This document shows, in pieces, positions 26,170-34,681 of a DNA stretch of 64,000 nt. Position 1 is the stretch's first letter; every line of letters begins with the position of its first letter. The notes beneath the pieces are model-generated. The model saw only the letters and a program-made list of their open reading frames with translations. It was not told the origin of the DNA and did not search any database. The position numbers were made by a program, and so were the translations under genes. Source of the DNA: Butyrivibrio sp. MC2013 (GTDB taxonomy: Bacteria > Bacillota > Clostridia > Lachnospirales > Lachnospiraceae); the NCBI RefSeq assembly GCF_000424585.1, contig NZ_AUKE01000010.1, positions 82,358 to 146,357 on the forward strand, given 5' to 3'.

Positions 26170-27144
26170 ATGTCAGATATCAATCTGGAATATTACAAAG
26201 TCTTCTATCATGTGGTAAAGTCCGGCAGCATCACAGCCGCAGCAAGGGAGCTGTCCATCAGTCAGCCCGCTGTGAGCCAGCAGATCTCTGCATTGGAAAA
26301 AAAGCTTGGTCTTTCTCTATTTAGCAGAAACGGCCGTGGTATACGGCTCACTGCAGAAGGCGAGTCTCTGTATGAGTATGTCAGCCGCGGGATAGACGAG
26401 ATCCTCCAGGGCGAGAAGAGACTATGGCAGATGCAGCAGCTGGAAGCCGGCCAGGTCAGGATAGGCGCCAGTGACATGACCCTGCGCTTCTTTCTCCTGC
26501 CCTACCTTGAGATATTCCACAATCTCTATCCCGGCATCAAGGTCACGGTTACCAACGGACCTACTCCCGAGACTCTGAAAGCTCTCTCTGAGGACAAGAT
26601 AGATTTCGGGGTGGTCTCATCTCCCTTTCCGGATAATATAAGAGCGGTCCCATATGCCCAAAATCCCAGCAGAAAAGAGCTGCTGATGGGAGAAAAGGGC
26701 ACAGAGACCGTGCTTCGTTACACTGATGTCAAAGAGATCAGAGATACCTTTGTCGCAGGACGCTCTTTTATACAATACAAGAATCACATGCTGGATATCG
26801 CTGAGCTTGAAAAAATGCCTCTCATATCCCTGGAAGGAGACACCGCCAGCGGTAATTATGTCAGGAAATTCCTGGAAGAGAATCATGTGACTTTAAAGCC
26901 GGAATTCAGCCTGGCAACCAGTGATATGATCGTGGAGTTTGCAGAAAGGTCACTGGGCGTAGGTATCGTCGTGAGAGACTTTGCCAGGGATTCCCTGGAA
27001 AGCGGCAGGCTCTTTGAGCTATTGTTCAAGCAGCGCATCACTCCCAGGCAGATCAGGCTAGTAACAGACCCGAGGCACCCATTGTCTACAGCTGCCTCGG
27101 GTCTCTTGGATATCATATTAAAGAATAGCAAAGTATCACACTGA
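26170..27144 (+). CDS. LysR family transcriptional regulator
   Basis: The 324-residue protein has an N-terminal winged helix typical of LysR (YYKVFYHVVKSGSITAAARELSISQPAVSQQISALE) and a periplasmic-binding-like effector domain starting near residue 85 (VRIGASDMTLRFFLLPYLEIF). The ATG at 26170 has GGAGG 8 bases upstream; an in-frame TTG at 26149 does not. It diverges from the infC leader and converges with the HAD gene with no bases between the stop codons. Target unknown. Confidence 0.93.
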   Translation: MSDINLEYYKVFYHVVKSGSITAAARELSISQPAVSQQISALEKKLGLSLFSRNGRGIRLTAEGESLYEYVSRGIDEILQGEKRLWQMQQLEAGQVRIGASDMTLRFFLLPYLEIFHNLYPGIKVTVTNGPTPETLKALSEDKIDFGVVSSPFPDNIRAVPYAQNPSRKELLMGEKGTETVLRYTDVKEIRDTFVAGRSFIQYKNHMLDIAELEKMPLISLEGDTASGNYVRKFLEENHVTLKPEFSLATSDMIVEFAERSLGVGIVVRDFARDSLESGRLFELLFKQRITPRQIRLVTDPRHPLSTAASGLLDIILKNSKVSH

Positions 27145-28044
27145 TCACTTTACTCCCAGCTTTTTAAGCTCTGCAAGTACCTGGTCCAGAGTCTGGTAAT
27201 GGATGGCTTCAATGCCAAGCTTTCGCGCCGCTTCCACATTGGGAAGAGTATCATCAATAAATACGCATCTGGAAGGATCAAGGTCGTACCTCTTTATGAG
27301 AAGCTCATATATGGCCGGATCAGGCTTTATGAGCTTTTCTTTGTAGCTGAGTATCCCTCCGTCCATCATATCGATGATGCTCATCACATCCCTGTTTGCT
27401 TCCAGTGCCTGCTTGGAAAAATTAGACAGGAAGTAGAGATGATAGTGAGCCTTCTTTAATGCCTTGATCAGATCTGCTGAGCCGGGCCTTGAGGCCACTA
27501 TGCCTACATGATCGGCAAATACGCGGTCTATCTCGTCTGCTATTTCCGGATCATTCTTTTTAAATAGACCCAGAATATCCTTATATTCCATTACGCCTCT
27601 GTCTATCTCAGGCCAATCCTTTGATAATACAGTGGCCTTGCCAAAGCGGTCTATATCTTCCTCTTTGATCCCCTTGGCCAGGAGCATCTCCTTCCAGGAA
27701 AAGTCTATAAGGACATTACCCAGGTCAAAGATGATGGTAGTGATCCTGCCGGAAGGCTCTCTTGGTATGGGATTACCATATTTATCATGATCCATATTAG
27801 AAGTCATGGCATCAAGGGATGCAATGGTATGCCTGCCGGTGAGCACTCCTGCCATCCAAATGATGATCCAGAGCATGATAGGCACCGCCACAGTCACTCC
27901 GATAGCGCCAAAAAAGAGCTCTAACGACTTCTCCGGAATGATAAATGCTGTGACTAAAAGTGCCAAATACATGCCGACGAGGAGTACCACACCCACCAGC
28001 GCAGCTATGCGCTTAAATGTCCATTTGTTCTTATTATCACTCAT
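27145..28044 (-). CDS. Membrane-anchored HAD family hydrolase
   Basis: The 299-residue protein has two N-terminal transmembrane helices (residues about 13-35 and 43-68), a short linker, then a HAD hydrolase of about 200 residues: FDLGNVLIDFSW (motif I, though the second Asp of DxD is replaced by Asn), LSNFS (motif II), and CVFIDDTLPNVEAARKLG (motif IV). It is related to the YihX/haloacid-type phosphatases. The membrane anchor is unusual for this family. A start at 28044 is used because AAGGAT lies 9 bases upstream. It lies 12 bases after purA, so probably cotranscribed. Confidence 0.85.
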   Translation of the reverse strand: MSDNKNKWTFKRIAALVGVVLLVGMYLALLVTAFIIPEKSLELFFGAIGVTVAVPIMLWIIIWMAGVLTGRHTIASLDAMTSNMDHDKYGNPIPREPSGRITTIIFDLGNVLIDFSWKEMLLAKGIKEEDIDRFGKATVLSKDWPEIDRGVMEYKDILGLFKKNDPEIADEIDRVFADHVGIVASRPGSADLIKALKKAHYHLYFLSNFSKQALEANRDVMSIIDMMDGGILSYKEKLIKPDPAIYELLIKRYDLDPSRCVFIDDTLPNVEAARKLGIEAIHYQTLDQVLAELKKLGVK

Positions 28045-28056
28045 TATCAAATATCC

Positions 28057-29349
28057 TTATTTTAAAGGGCTGTTCCTGTAAATGATATCTTCTCTTGCAG
28101 GTCCATTGGATACCATGGTGATAGGGAATCCAATCTGTTCCTCAATGAAGTTGACATATGCCTTGGCATTTTCAGGCAGCTCATCAAAGTTTCTGATACC
28201 GCGGATATCGCACTTCCATCCGGGAAGAGTCTTGTATACAGGCTTTGCTCTCTTGAGGTCCTTGGTAACAGGGAATTCTGTAGTCTCTACGCCGTCAATA
28301 TCATAAGCTACACATACCTTGATCTCATCCAGATATCCCAGATCATCCAGAACAGTGAAAGCTACATCTGTAGCACCCTGCAGCCTGCAGCCATATTTGC
28401 TGGCTACGCAGTCATACCAACCCATACGTCTGGGTCTTCCTGTGGTAGCGCCGTACTCACCGCCGTCACCGCCGTGATTTCTCATAAGCTCAGCTTCTTC
28501 ACCAAAGATCTCGGATACAAACTCACCTGCTCCAACTGCAGAAGAGTAAGCCTTGGTAACAGCAACCACCTGCTTGATCTCATAAGGAGGAATGCCTGCG
28601 CCCAAAGCGCCATAAGCTGCAAGTGTGTGTGAAGAAGTAACCATAGGATAGATACCATGATCGGGATCCTTCATGGTGCCCAACTGGCCCTCCAGAAGGA
28701 TAGTCTTGCCCTCCTTCATGGCTTTATCCAGATACTCGGATACGTTGCCGATATAAGGGCGCACCATCTCTCTCCACTCTACAATGGTATTAAAGAGAGC
28801 TTCCTGATCAATGGGATCTGTATGATAAAGGTGTACCAGAAGGGTATCCTTGATAGCTGCGATACCTGCGATCTTTTCCCTGATCACATCATCATCCTGG
28901 AAGAATTCGTTGATCTGCCAACCGATCTTGGCAAACTTGTCTGAATAGAAAGGAGCAATACCTGACTTGGTAGAACCAAAGCTCTTGCCTGCAAGTCTGG
29001 CCTCCTCAAGGGTATCAAAGAGAACGTGATAAGGCATCATGACCTGTACCCTGTCAGAGATCATGATCTGAGGCATGGGCACACCCTGCTCTGTTACTGT
29101 CTTAAGTTCATTCATGAACTTAGGGATGTCAAAAGCCATGCCGTTACCGATTATATTCATAATGTGGCTGTGAAAAACGCCGGAGGGCATAGTATGAAGA
29201 GCAAACTTGCCGTACTTGTTTACAATAGTATGACCTGCGTTAGCACCGCCCTGAAAACGGATAACAACGTCAGCGCTGTCTGCCAGCATGTCTGTGATCT
29301 TACCTTTGCCTTCATCGCCCCAATTGGCTCCGACTACTGCCTTAACCAT
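28057..29349 (-). CDS. purA: Adenylosuccinate synthetase
   Basis: PurA joins IMP and aspartate with GTP to form adenylosuccinate, the first committed step to AMP. The 430-residue protein begins with the nucleotide-binding motif VVGANWGDEGKGKITD, has FQGGANAGHT, and the ATTGRPRRMGWYD segment of the family. AGGAGG precedes the ATG. PurB, the next enzyme, is encoded upstream across a terminator. Confidence 0.98.
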   Translation of the reverse strand: MVKAVVGANWGDEGKGKITDMLADSADVVIRFQGGANAGHTIVNKYGKFALHTMPSGVFHSHIMNIIGNGMAFDIPKFMNELKTVTEQGVPMPQIMISDRVQVMMPYHVLFDTLEEARLAGKSFGSTKSGIAPFYSDKFAKIGWQINEFFQDDDVIREKIAGIAAIKDTLLVHLYHTDPIDQEALFNTIVEWREMVRPYIGNVSEYLDKAMKEGKTILLEGQLGTMKDPDHGIYPMVTSSHTLAAYGALGAGIPPYEIKQVVAVTKAYSSAVGAGEFVSEIFGEEAELMRNHGGDGGEYGATTGRPRRMGWYDCVASKYGCRLQGATDVAFTVLDDLGYLDEIKVCVAYDIDGVETTEFPVTKDLKRAKPVYKTLPGWKCDIRGIRNFDELPENAKAYVNFIEEQIGFPITMVSNGPAREDIIYRNSPLK

Positions 29350-29382
29350 TATATTTCCTCCTGAGATCAGAAAAAGCCTTTA

Positions 29383-29496
29383 TCATCCAAAAGCCTTTTC
29401 TATTAAAAGAGCCCCTAAAGACTCTGATTGACAGTCTTCATCAGCACAAAAACAAATAGCGATGATGACCGCAGTGACTATGTAACTATAACTCAT
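29383..29496 (-). CDS. Possible 37-residue leader peptide upstream of purA
   Basis: An ATG-initiated frame reads MSYSYIVTAVIIAICFC, then an acidic CADEDC stretch, and ends with TGA 33 bases before the purA start. It would be the first frame on a transcript from the candidate promoter at 29527-29555. The ribosome site is weak (GAGA). The sequence has a hydrophobic stretch and three Cys. It may be a chance frame; conservation has not been tested. Confidence 0.3.
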   Translation of the reverse strand: MSYSYIVTAVIIAICFCADEDCQSESLGALLIEKAFG

Positions 29497-29526
29497 ATTT
29501 CTCTATAAGTAAAATCAATATTTTTT

Positions 29527-29555
29527 ATGTTATATATAAGGTATGCTAATGACAA
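29527..29555 (-). promoter_or_regulatory. Candidate promoter of purA
   Basis: On the minus strand TTGTCA (29550-29555) and TAACAT (29527-29532) are 17 bases apart, in a 361-base gap that also holds the purB terminator and the possible leader frame. No purine riboswitch or clear PurR box was recognised in this gap. Confidence 0.45.
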
Positions 29556-29641
29556 ATCTTTTAAAACATAGTCCTGGCAAAATAATACTCATTCCAAACA
29601 CCAAAAAACCAAAAAGCAGATTATCTTTAGCTCATTCTGAA

Positions 29642-29693
29642 CAAAAAATCCCCAAAACAGACTGCATTCATCAGAATCGTCTGTTTTAGGGAT
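29642..29693 (-). terminator. Terminator of purB
   Basis: On the minus strand ATCCCTAAAACAGAC pairs with GTCTGTTTTGGGGAT (one mismatch), followed by TTTTTTG. It lies 18 bases past the purB stop codon. Confidence 0.9.
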
Positions 29694-29710
29694 TTAAGAT
29701 CAAAATAAGA

Positions 29711-31144
29711 TCAAACGTTTATATCTGCTTTTTCGCCAAGGTCATCCTTATTGGCTTCAAGAATGGGATTCACAACATCAGCAAGGAACTTCTCAACCTG
29801 ATGAGCGCTGCAGCCTGTATATTTTGCAGGGTCCATGGATTTCTGAAGATCTTCCAGTGACATATGGAATGCAGGATCTGCTGCGATCAGCTCCAGAAGA
29901 TTATTGTCCAGGCCATTAACCTTAACATTCTTGCCGGCTTCCATGGAAAGCTCCCTGATCTTCTCATGGAGCTCCTGGCGATCTCCGCCTGCCTTAACAG
30001 CATCCATCATGATATTCTCTGTAGCCATAAAAGGAAGCTCGCTTCTAAGTCTCTTCTCAATAACCTTGGGATATACCACAAGTCCGTCCACCACGTTGAG
30101 ACACAGATCCAGGATACCATCGGTAGCAAGGAAGCCTTCAGGAACTGACAGACGCTTATTGGCTGAGTCATCCAGAGTCCTCTCAAACCACTGTGAAATC
30201 TCTGTGATAGCAGGGTTGAGTGTATCGGCGATCACATATCTTGCAAGTGAGCAGATTCTCTCACTTCTCATAGGATTGCGCTTATAAGCCATTGCAGAGG
30301 ATCCGATCTGGTTCTTTTCAAAGGGCTCTTCCACTTCCTTGAGGTGCTGGAGAAGGCGGATATCCTGAGCCATCTTGCTGGCTGAAGAAGCAATCCCTGC
30401 AAGGACATTCACAACCTTCATATCAATCTTACGTGTATAGGTCTGTCCGGATACGGATACATATTTCTTAAAGCCCATCTTCTCAGCGATCATGGGATCA
30501 AGTCTGTCCACCTTGGACAGATCGCCTTCGAAGAGCTCCAGGAAGGAAGCCTGAGTACCTGTAGTACCCTTACAGCCCAGAAGCTTCATATTGTCAAGTG
30601 TATAATCCAGGTCTTCCAGATCAAAGATAAAATCCTGAAGCCAGAGGCTGGCTCTCTTACCTACTGTAGTAGGCTGGGCAGGTTGGAAATGTGTAAAGCC
30701 CAGGGTGGGAAGATCCTTGTATTTATCTGCAAAGGAAGCAAGCTCTGCTATAACGGACACCAGCTTCTTGCGGACCAGCTGCAGAGCCTCTGTCATAATG
30801 ATGATATCTGTATTGTCACCAACATAGCAGCTGGTTGCGCCCAGATGGATAATGGGCTTTGCAGCGGGGCACTGAACACCAAAAGCATATACATGGCTCA
30901 TAACATCATGACGTACCAGCTTTTCACGCTCTTTGGCTACATCATAATTGATATCATCTGCATGTGCCTTCATCTCCTCTATCTGCTCATCGGTGATATT
31001 AAGGCCCAGCTCCTTCTCTGTTTCTGCAAGAGCGATCCAGAGCTTCCTCCAGGTCTTGAACTTCTTGTCCTGAGAGAAGATATACTGCATCTTGCTGCTG
31101 GCATAACGCTCTGAAAGCGGGCTGCTGTAACGATCTGTACTCAT
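29711..31144 (-). CDS. purB: Adenylosuccinate lyase
   Basis: PurB performs two eliminations of fumarate in purine synthesis (from SAICAR and adenylosuccinate). The 477-residue protein belongs to the fumarase/aspartase superfamily: HLGATSCYVGDNTD, TLGFTHFQPAQPTTVGKR, and the signature GSSAMAYKRNPMRSE with the mobile-loop Ser. The N-terminus (DRYSSPLSERYASSKM) is like clostridial and eukaryotic-type PurB. A LexA-like motif at 31244-31255 lies about 100 bases upstream. Confidence 0.97.
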   Translation of the reverse strand: MSTDRYSSPLSERYASSKMQYIFSQDKKFKTWRKLWIALAETEKELGLNITDEQIEEMKAHADDINYDVAKEREKLVRHDVMSHVYAFGVQCPAAKPIIHLGATSCYVGDNTDIIIMTEALQLVRKKLVSVIAELASFADKYKDLPTLGFTHFQPAQPTTVGKRASLWLQDFIFDLEDLDYTLDNMKLLGCKGTTGTQASFLELFEGDLSKVDRLDPMIAEKMGFKKYVSVSGQTYTRKIDMKVVNVLAGIASSASKMAQDIRLLQHLKEVEEPFEKNQIGSSAMAYKRNPMRSERICSLARYVIADTLNPAITEISQWFERTLDDSANKRLSVPEGFLATDGILDLCLNVVDGLVVYPKVIEKRLRSELPFMATENIMMDAVKAGGDRQELHEKIRELSMEAGKNVKVNGLDNNLLELIAADPAFHMSLEDLQKSMDPAKYTGCSAHQVEKFLADVVNPILEANKDDLGEKADINV

Positions 31145-31259
31145 TGGTAACGCCTCCTGAATTTGCGGTTCTTAGGTTTATCAGTGCCTCGTGGCACCTT
31201 TACTTTTATAACAGAAAGGAGAATGGAATACAATAGTGTTTTTGACCAAACGTTCTAAT

Positions 31260-32516
31260 TTAAAGCCTGACACCCCTGAAACGGGCCACCTGATCCAGTA
31301 TCTCATTGGCATAAAGGGGATAAGACCTGGCCAGATCCTCAACTTCATTTCTGGCACCGGCAATGACTACTTCTCTGTTGTAATCCATCCTTTTCCTGAG
31401 ATTCTGTCTGCGGACAATGAGCGCATGACGGACTTCTACTTCCTCATTGTGATCTATGAGAGCAGCAGCCTGATGAAGCCATATCTCGGGGGTAGAGACA
31501 CCTGCAAGCCTAAGGAGTCCCAGCAGTTCTCTCTGGTCTGAGCCAAGCTGCCTCTCTGTTTCTTCAAATACCTGGCGCTGTTCCCGCTCCTCGCGATATT
31601 TGCTGATCAGAGTCTTTAATTCCTCTCCGCTCTGCACACCATATTTAAGATAGAGATAATCCATGAGATTGATATTGTTGACGTAACGGACTTTGATAGT
31701 ATTCTGAAGCTGTATAAGCCTGGACCTGGCGCTGGCAACCTGACGTTTCTGGGTCACCGCCGAACTGTGTCTGAGATATAGTCCCGTAATGCAAAGAGCA
31801 CAGGCAAATACTGTGACCATCATAGCTCCCATTACATTGAACTTTAATATGATGCCTGTTATATACAGACCGATCATGATAGCCGCAAATGCAAAACAGG
31901 TAAAGATCATAAGGGTCCTGCAGGTCTTTATGGTCTTTCCTGCATCTTCTGCTTCCTCTGCATAGACTTCTCTTTCATTATCAAGGCGCATCATATCCTT
32001 GCGGATCTTGCGTTGAAGATCTTCAGCCTCCTTGATCTTCCTTACCGCCTCATCTTTCTTGTCTCCCAGTCGGTCTATGCGCTCGAATTCTCTGTCAGTC
32101 ATCTTGGAACTGCGCTGGAGATAGGCCTGGCGCTGATTCTGACTGTCACATATCCTGGAAGCCACCGCATTGATCTCCAGCCTCTTATCCTGAGGAAGCT
32201 CATTGACAGCCTCCATATCATGGAGATAGGCAGTAACCGTCCTGTATTCGTATTGAAGATCATTTAATTCACGGCTGCTCTCTTCCATCTGCTGAAGGCA
32301 GTTCTGGACATACTCGCGTCTCTGAAGCGGATCGTCCATATTGACGCCTTCTCTGGAGTAACTGACCCTCTCCCACTTTTCCTCTTCATCAGAAGAAGAA
32401 TTAGCAGCCTCATTTGCTGCGGCATCCAGTTCTTTTTCATATGCCGCATCATAGTCATAATGTTTTTGTCTGTGTGATGTTTTCTTCCTGGCGGTAAAAA
32501 AATCAAACAGTCCCAT
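31260..32516 (-). CDS. Coiled-coil membrane protein, fourth gene of the DUF5717/DUF5716 operon
   Basis: The 418-residue protein has a charged N-terminus (Asp/Glu/Lys-rich, MGLFDFFTARKK), a long helical coiled-coil region (residues about 65-200), two closely spaced transmembrane helices (FTCFAFAAIMIGLYITGIIL and MMVTVFACALCITGLYL, about 205-252), and a second helical region to the end. No enzyme motif is seen. Its ATG lies inside the previous gene (14-base overlap), so translation is coupled. It probably anchors the operon's complex at the membrane. That is inference from topology; I do not recognise the family. Confidence 0.8.
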   Translation of the reverse strand: MGLFDFFTARKKTSHRQKHYDYDAAYEKELDAAANEAANSSSDEEEKWERVSYSREGVNMDDPLQRREYVQNCLQQMEESSRELNDLQYEYRTVTAYLHDMEAVNELPQDKRLEINAVASRICDSQNQRQAYLQRSSKMTDREFERIDRLGDKKDEAVRKIKEAEDLQRKIRKDMMRLDNEREVYAEEAEDAGKTIKTCRTLMIFTCFAFAAIMIGLYITGIILKFNVMGAMMVTVFACALCITGLYLRHSSAVTQKRQVASARSRLIQLQNTIKVRYVNNINLMDYLYLKYGVQSGEELKTLISKYREEREQRQVFEETERQLGSDQRELLGLLRLAGVSTPEIWLHQAAALIDHNEEVEVRHALIVRRQNLRKRMDYNREVVIAGARNEVEDLARSYPLYANEILDQVARFRGVRL

Positions 32517-33357
32517 ATCCGACTCCCCCAGATCCCGAAATCTCTCTGTACTCTCGTTTAAAAGATTCTGTAAGAGCTTCCATTCCCAGCTTGAACTCCC
32601 TGTCCTTGCCCTCGTTCTTGATCACCGACAAGGTCCTGAGACGATGCTTGTCTTCGCCTGCATCATATATAAGTATAGCATCCTTGAGGCTCGCCTCAAC
32701 ATCCAAGCCAAAGGCCGGATCATTATGAGCACGGCTGATATAATCCACGTATTCTTTTTCCGTCATGGATATACGAAGAGCGCAGAGATATGCCCTGATC
32801 GCGTCCTGGCTCTTCTTGTTCTCATATTCCTTTCTAAAGCACTCTGCAGCCTCTCTAAAATCAAAGAATCTAGCAAGTATCACACCTTCATTGTGAAATA
32901 CTATGGCGCGCCTGTCAGAGGCTTCGGCAGGAAGGGACCTCTCAAGCCCCTTGTAGATGGACAGAGCCGCTGAGAGCTTGCCCTGCTGAAGTAACAGCCC
33001 TGCACTGTTCATGGTCTTGTCATATTTATCAAGACCCTCTCCCTCTTTAAGCCTCTCTCTGATGATCCCGGCTTCCTCACCTGTATGATAAGCCACATAA
33101 TCTATGACCGTCATAGCAAGATCACAGCTTCCTGCACCGGACCTCCTTACGGCTCTTAATCTGTCTGCAAGCTCGTGAAGAGACAGCGATGCCTCTATCC
33201 AGTCAAAGAGCTCATCAGTAAAATCCTCAGCTTCTATAAACAGAGCATTTTGATCTATCAGTCTGCACAGCTCTTCTATGCTGAAGATCCTGCAGTTAAA
33301 TTTTGGTATGAAGCAGGGCTTCTCTGCCCTGTTGCCAACACATGTCAGTACGCTCAA
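32503..33357 (-). CDS. Helical-repeat (TPR-like) protein, third gene of the operon
   Basis: The 284-residue protein has no signal or membrane segment. Residues about 120-220 look like TPR helices: GLLLQQGKLSAALSIYKGLE and VFHNEGVILARFFDFREAAE, followed by a YLCALR helix. The N-terminal part (IFSIEELCRLIDQNALFI) is helical and resembles proteins that sit beside DUF5716 in Lachnospiraceae. It starts with TTG 6 bases after the ATPase stop codon, and GGAGAGGGG is the ribosome site. It is probably an adaptor in a complex with the neighbouring gene products. Function unknown. Confidence 0.75.
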   Translation of the reverse strand: MSVLTCVGNRAEKPCFIPKFNCRIFSIEELCRLIDQNALFIEAEDFTDELFDWIEASLSLHELADRLRAVRRSGAGSCDLAMTVIDYVAYHTGEEAGIIRERLKEGEGLDKYDKTMNSAGLLLQQGKLSAALSIYKGLERSLPAEASDRRAIVFHNEGVILARFFDFREAAECFRKEYENKKSQDAIRAYLCALRISMTEKEYVDYISRAHNDPAFGLDVEASLKDAILIYDAGEDKHRLRTLSVIKNEGKDREFKLGMEALTESFKREYREISGSGGVGYGTV

Positions 33358-33362
33358 CTCTA

Positions 33363-34670
33363 TTATCCCCTCTCCTGTTCTCCCAGCTTTTCTTCAAGAG
33401 TCCAGGTCATCCCACTGGCTTTCTCCATTTCTCCAAATCCCAGATCTGTCACCTCTACAAAAAGCTCTGTAGCAGATTTCATGGAGGATCTGATCAGCAG
33501 TCTGGTGCATCTGTCCGGCCTCTGAGGCAGTCCCGCAAGCTCCAGACTATAGGAACTGGGCGCTTCTCCTGTGACCGGAGTCACATCAAAGGATAGCATC
33601 GTGCCTTTATCAAGGATGAATTCTCCGCTGAAAGCAGCTTCAAAATAAGATATACCTGCATCCACAAGAGGAAGGTATTCTTCCTGCCCCCTGCGCTGAA
33701 CCTTCATTCCCACATTGTATCTGACCTTATCTTCTCCAAGGAGCAGAAATCTGGCCGATACTTCGCCGGGATTGGTCCTCTCCCTGGCTGCAATAGATGC
33801 GCCTTTGGAGAAGAGATTATTACCCTGGAACACTCTCCTGCCACTGCAAACATATTTCAGTGTATTGTTCATCCAGCCATTCCTGAAGCCTCTTCCAAGA
33901 AAATAAACACTGCTGATGATCTTGCCATCTATCTCTTTTTTGAGGATATAGCGAAGCTGATCATCAAGCACAGAGAGCTTGTCAGGATCTGCAGGAAGCG
34001 CGCCGTCAGCCATAGCCAGATCCGAATAAACCAGCTTATCTACAACAGTCACTTCAGGCCTTGTGGAATGATTGATATGCAGGTTGTAGATAGTAAGATC
34101 GCCATAATCGTAATGGACAGCCATCACATCGTGAACTCTAAGCTCTTCCTTTTGGTAGAGCATATAGTAAAAGAAGCTCTCCTCATAGCTTTGATAGAAG
34201 ATATTGCACTTCTTCAGTTCAAGAGCATCACGGATTCCCTGCAGCACTCTCACCATACTCTCATCCAGATCCGGAACGGTAAAAACAATAGTCCTGACCA
34301 GATCCATGGACAGATCCATAGACAAAAGAGAAAGGCTCCTCTTGATGAATAAAGCAAGGAGTCTCACAGGGTCATAGCTCTCGTCGCCCACCATGACAGG
34401 ATCCCCTTTTCTTGCCTTCTCAACAAGCCTGTCTACGGTATGATCTCCTCCCGAGGCTGCCCTCTCCCGGGCTTCCTTGCCATAATACCAGAGGTTGTCC
34501 CTTTTGGATCTGGATAAAACTGTCGGAATATTATAGAGCTCGGCTCCGGCCAGTATGGACAAAGTCTCGGGCATCTCAGCATCCGATGCCAGGTAAGAAA
34601 TCTGGCTGTAGCTATCATCCAGATCTATACCCAGAACATAACTTTTGGATCTTCCGATATCAAAAATCAT
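33363..34670 (-). CDS. Degenerate Hsp70/actin-like ATPase (DUF5716-like)
   Basis: The protein of about 435 residues follows the Hsp70 order: YVLGIDLDDSYSQISYL (phosphate-1 loop), IPTVLSRSKRDNLWYYGKEA, IVFTVPDLDE, then YDYGDLTIYNL where Hsp70 has DLGGGT, and VYFLGRGFRNGW in place of the adenosine motif VGGSxRIP. A beta-rich C-terminal domain (about 310-435) resembles a substrate-binding part. The second phosphate loop is altered, so ATPase activity is uncertain. The start is either ATG 34670 (GGGGGGA upstream) or ATG 34682, which overlaps the stop codon of the upstream gene as TGATG. Confidence 0.75.
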   Translation of the reverse strand: MIFDIGRSKSYVLGIDLDDSYSQISYLASDAEMPETLSILAGAELYNIPTVLSRSKRDNLWYYGKEARERAASGGDHTVDRLVEKARKGDPVMVGDESYDPVRLLALFIKRSLSLLSMDLSMDLVRTIVFTVPDLDESMVRVLQGIRDALELKKCNIFYQSYEESFFYYMLYQKEELRVHDVMAVHYDYGDLTIYNLHINHSTRPEVTVVDKLVYSDLAMADGALPADPDKLSVLDDQLRYILKKEIDGKIISSVYFLGRGFRNGWMNNTLKYVCSGRRVFQGNNLFSKGASIAARERTNPGEVSARFLLLGEDKVRYNVGMKVQRRGQEEYLPLVDAGISYFEAAFSGEFILDKGTMLSFDVTPVTGEAPSSYSLELAGLPQRPDRCTRLLIRSSMKSATELFVEVTDLGFGEMEKASGMTWTLEEKLGEQERG

Positions 34671-34681
34671 AGATCCCCCCA

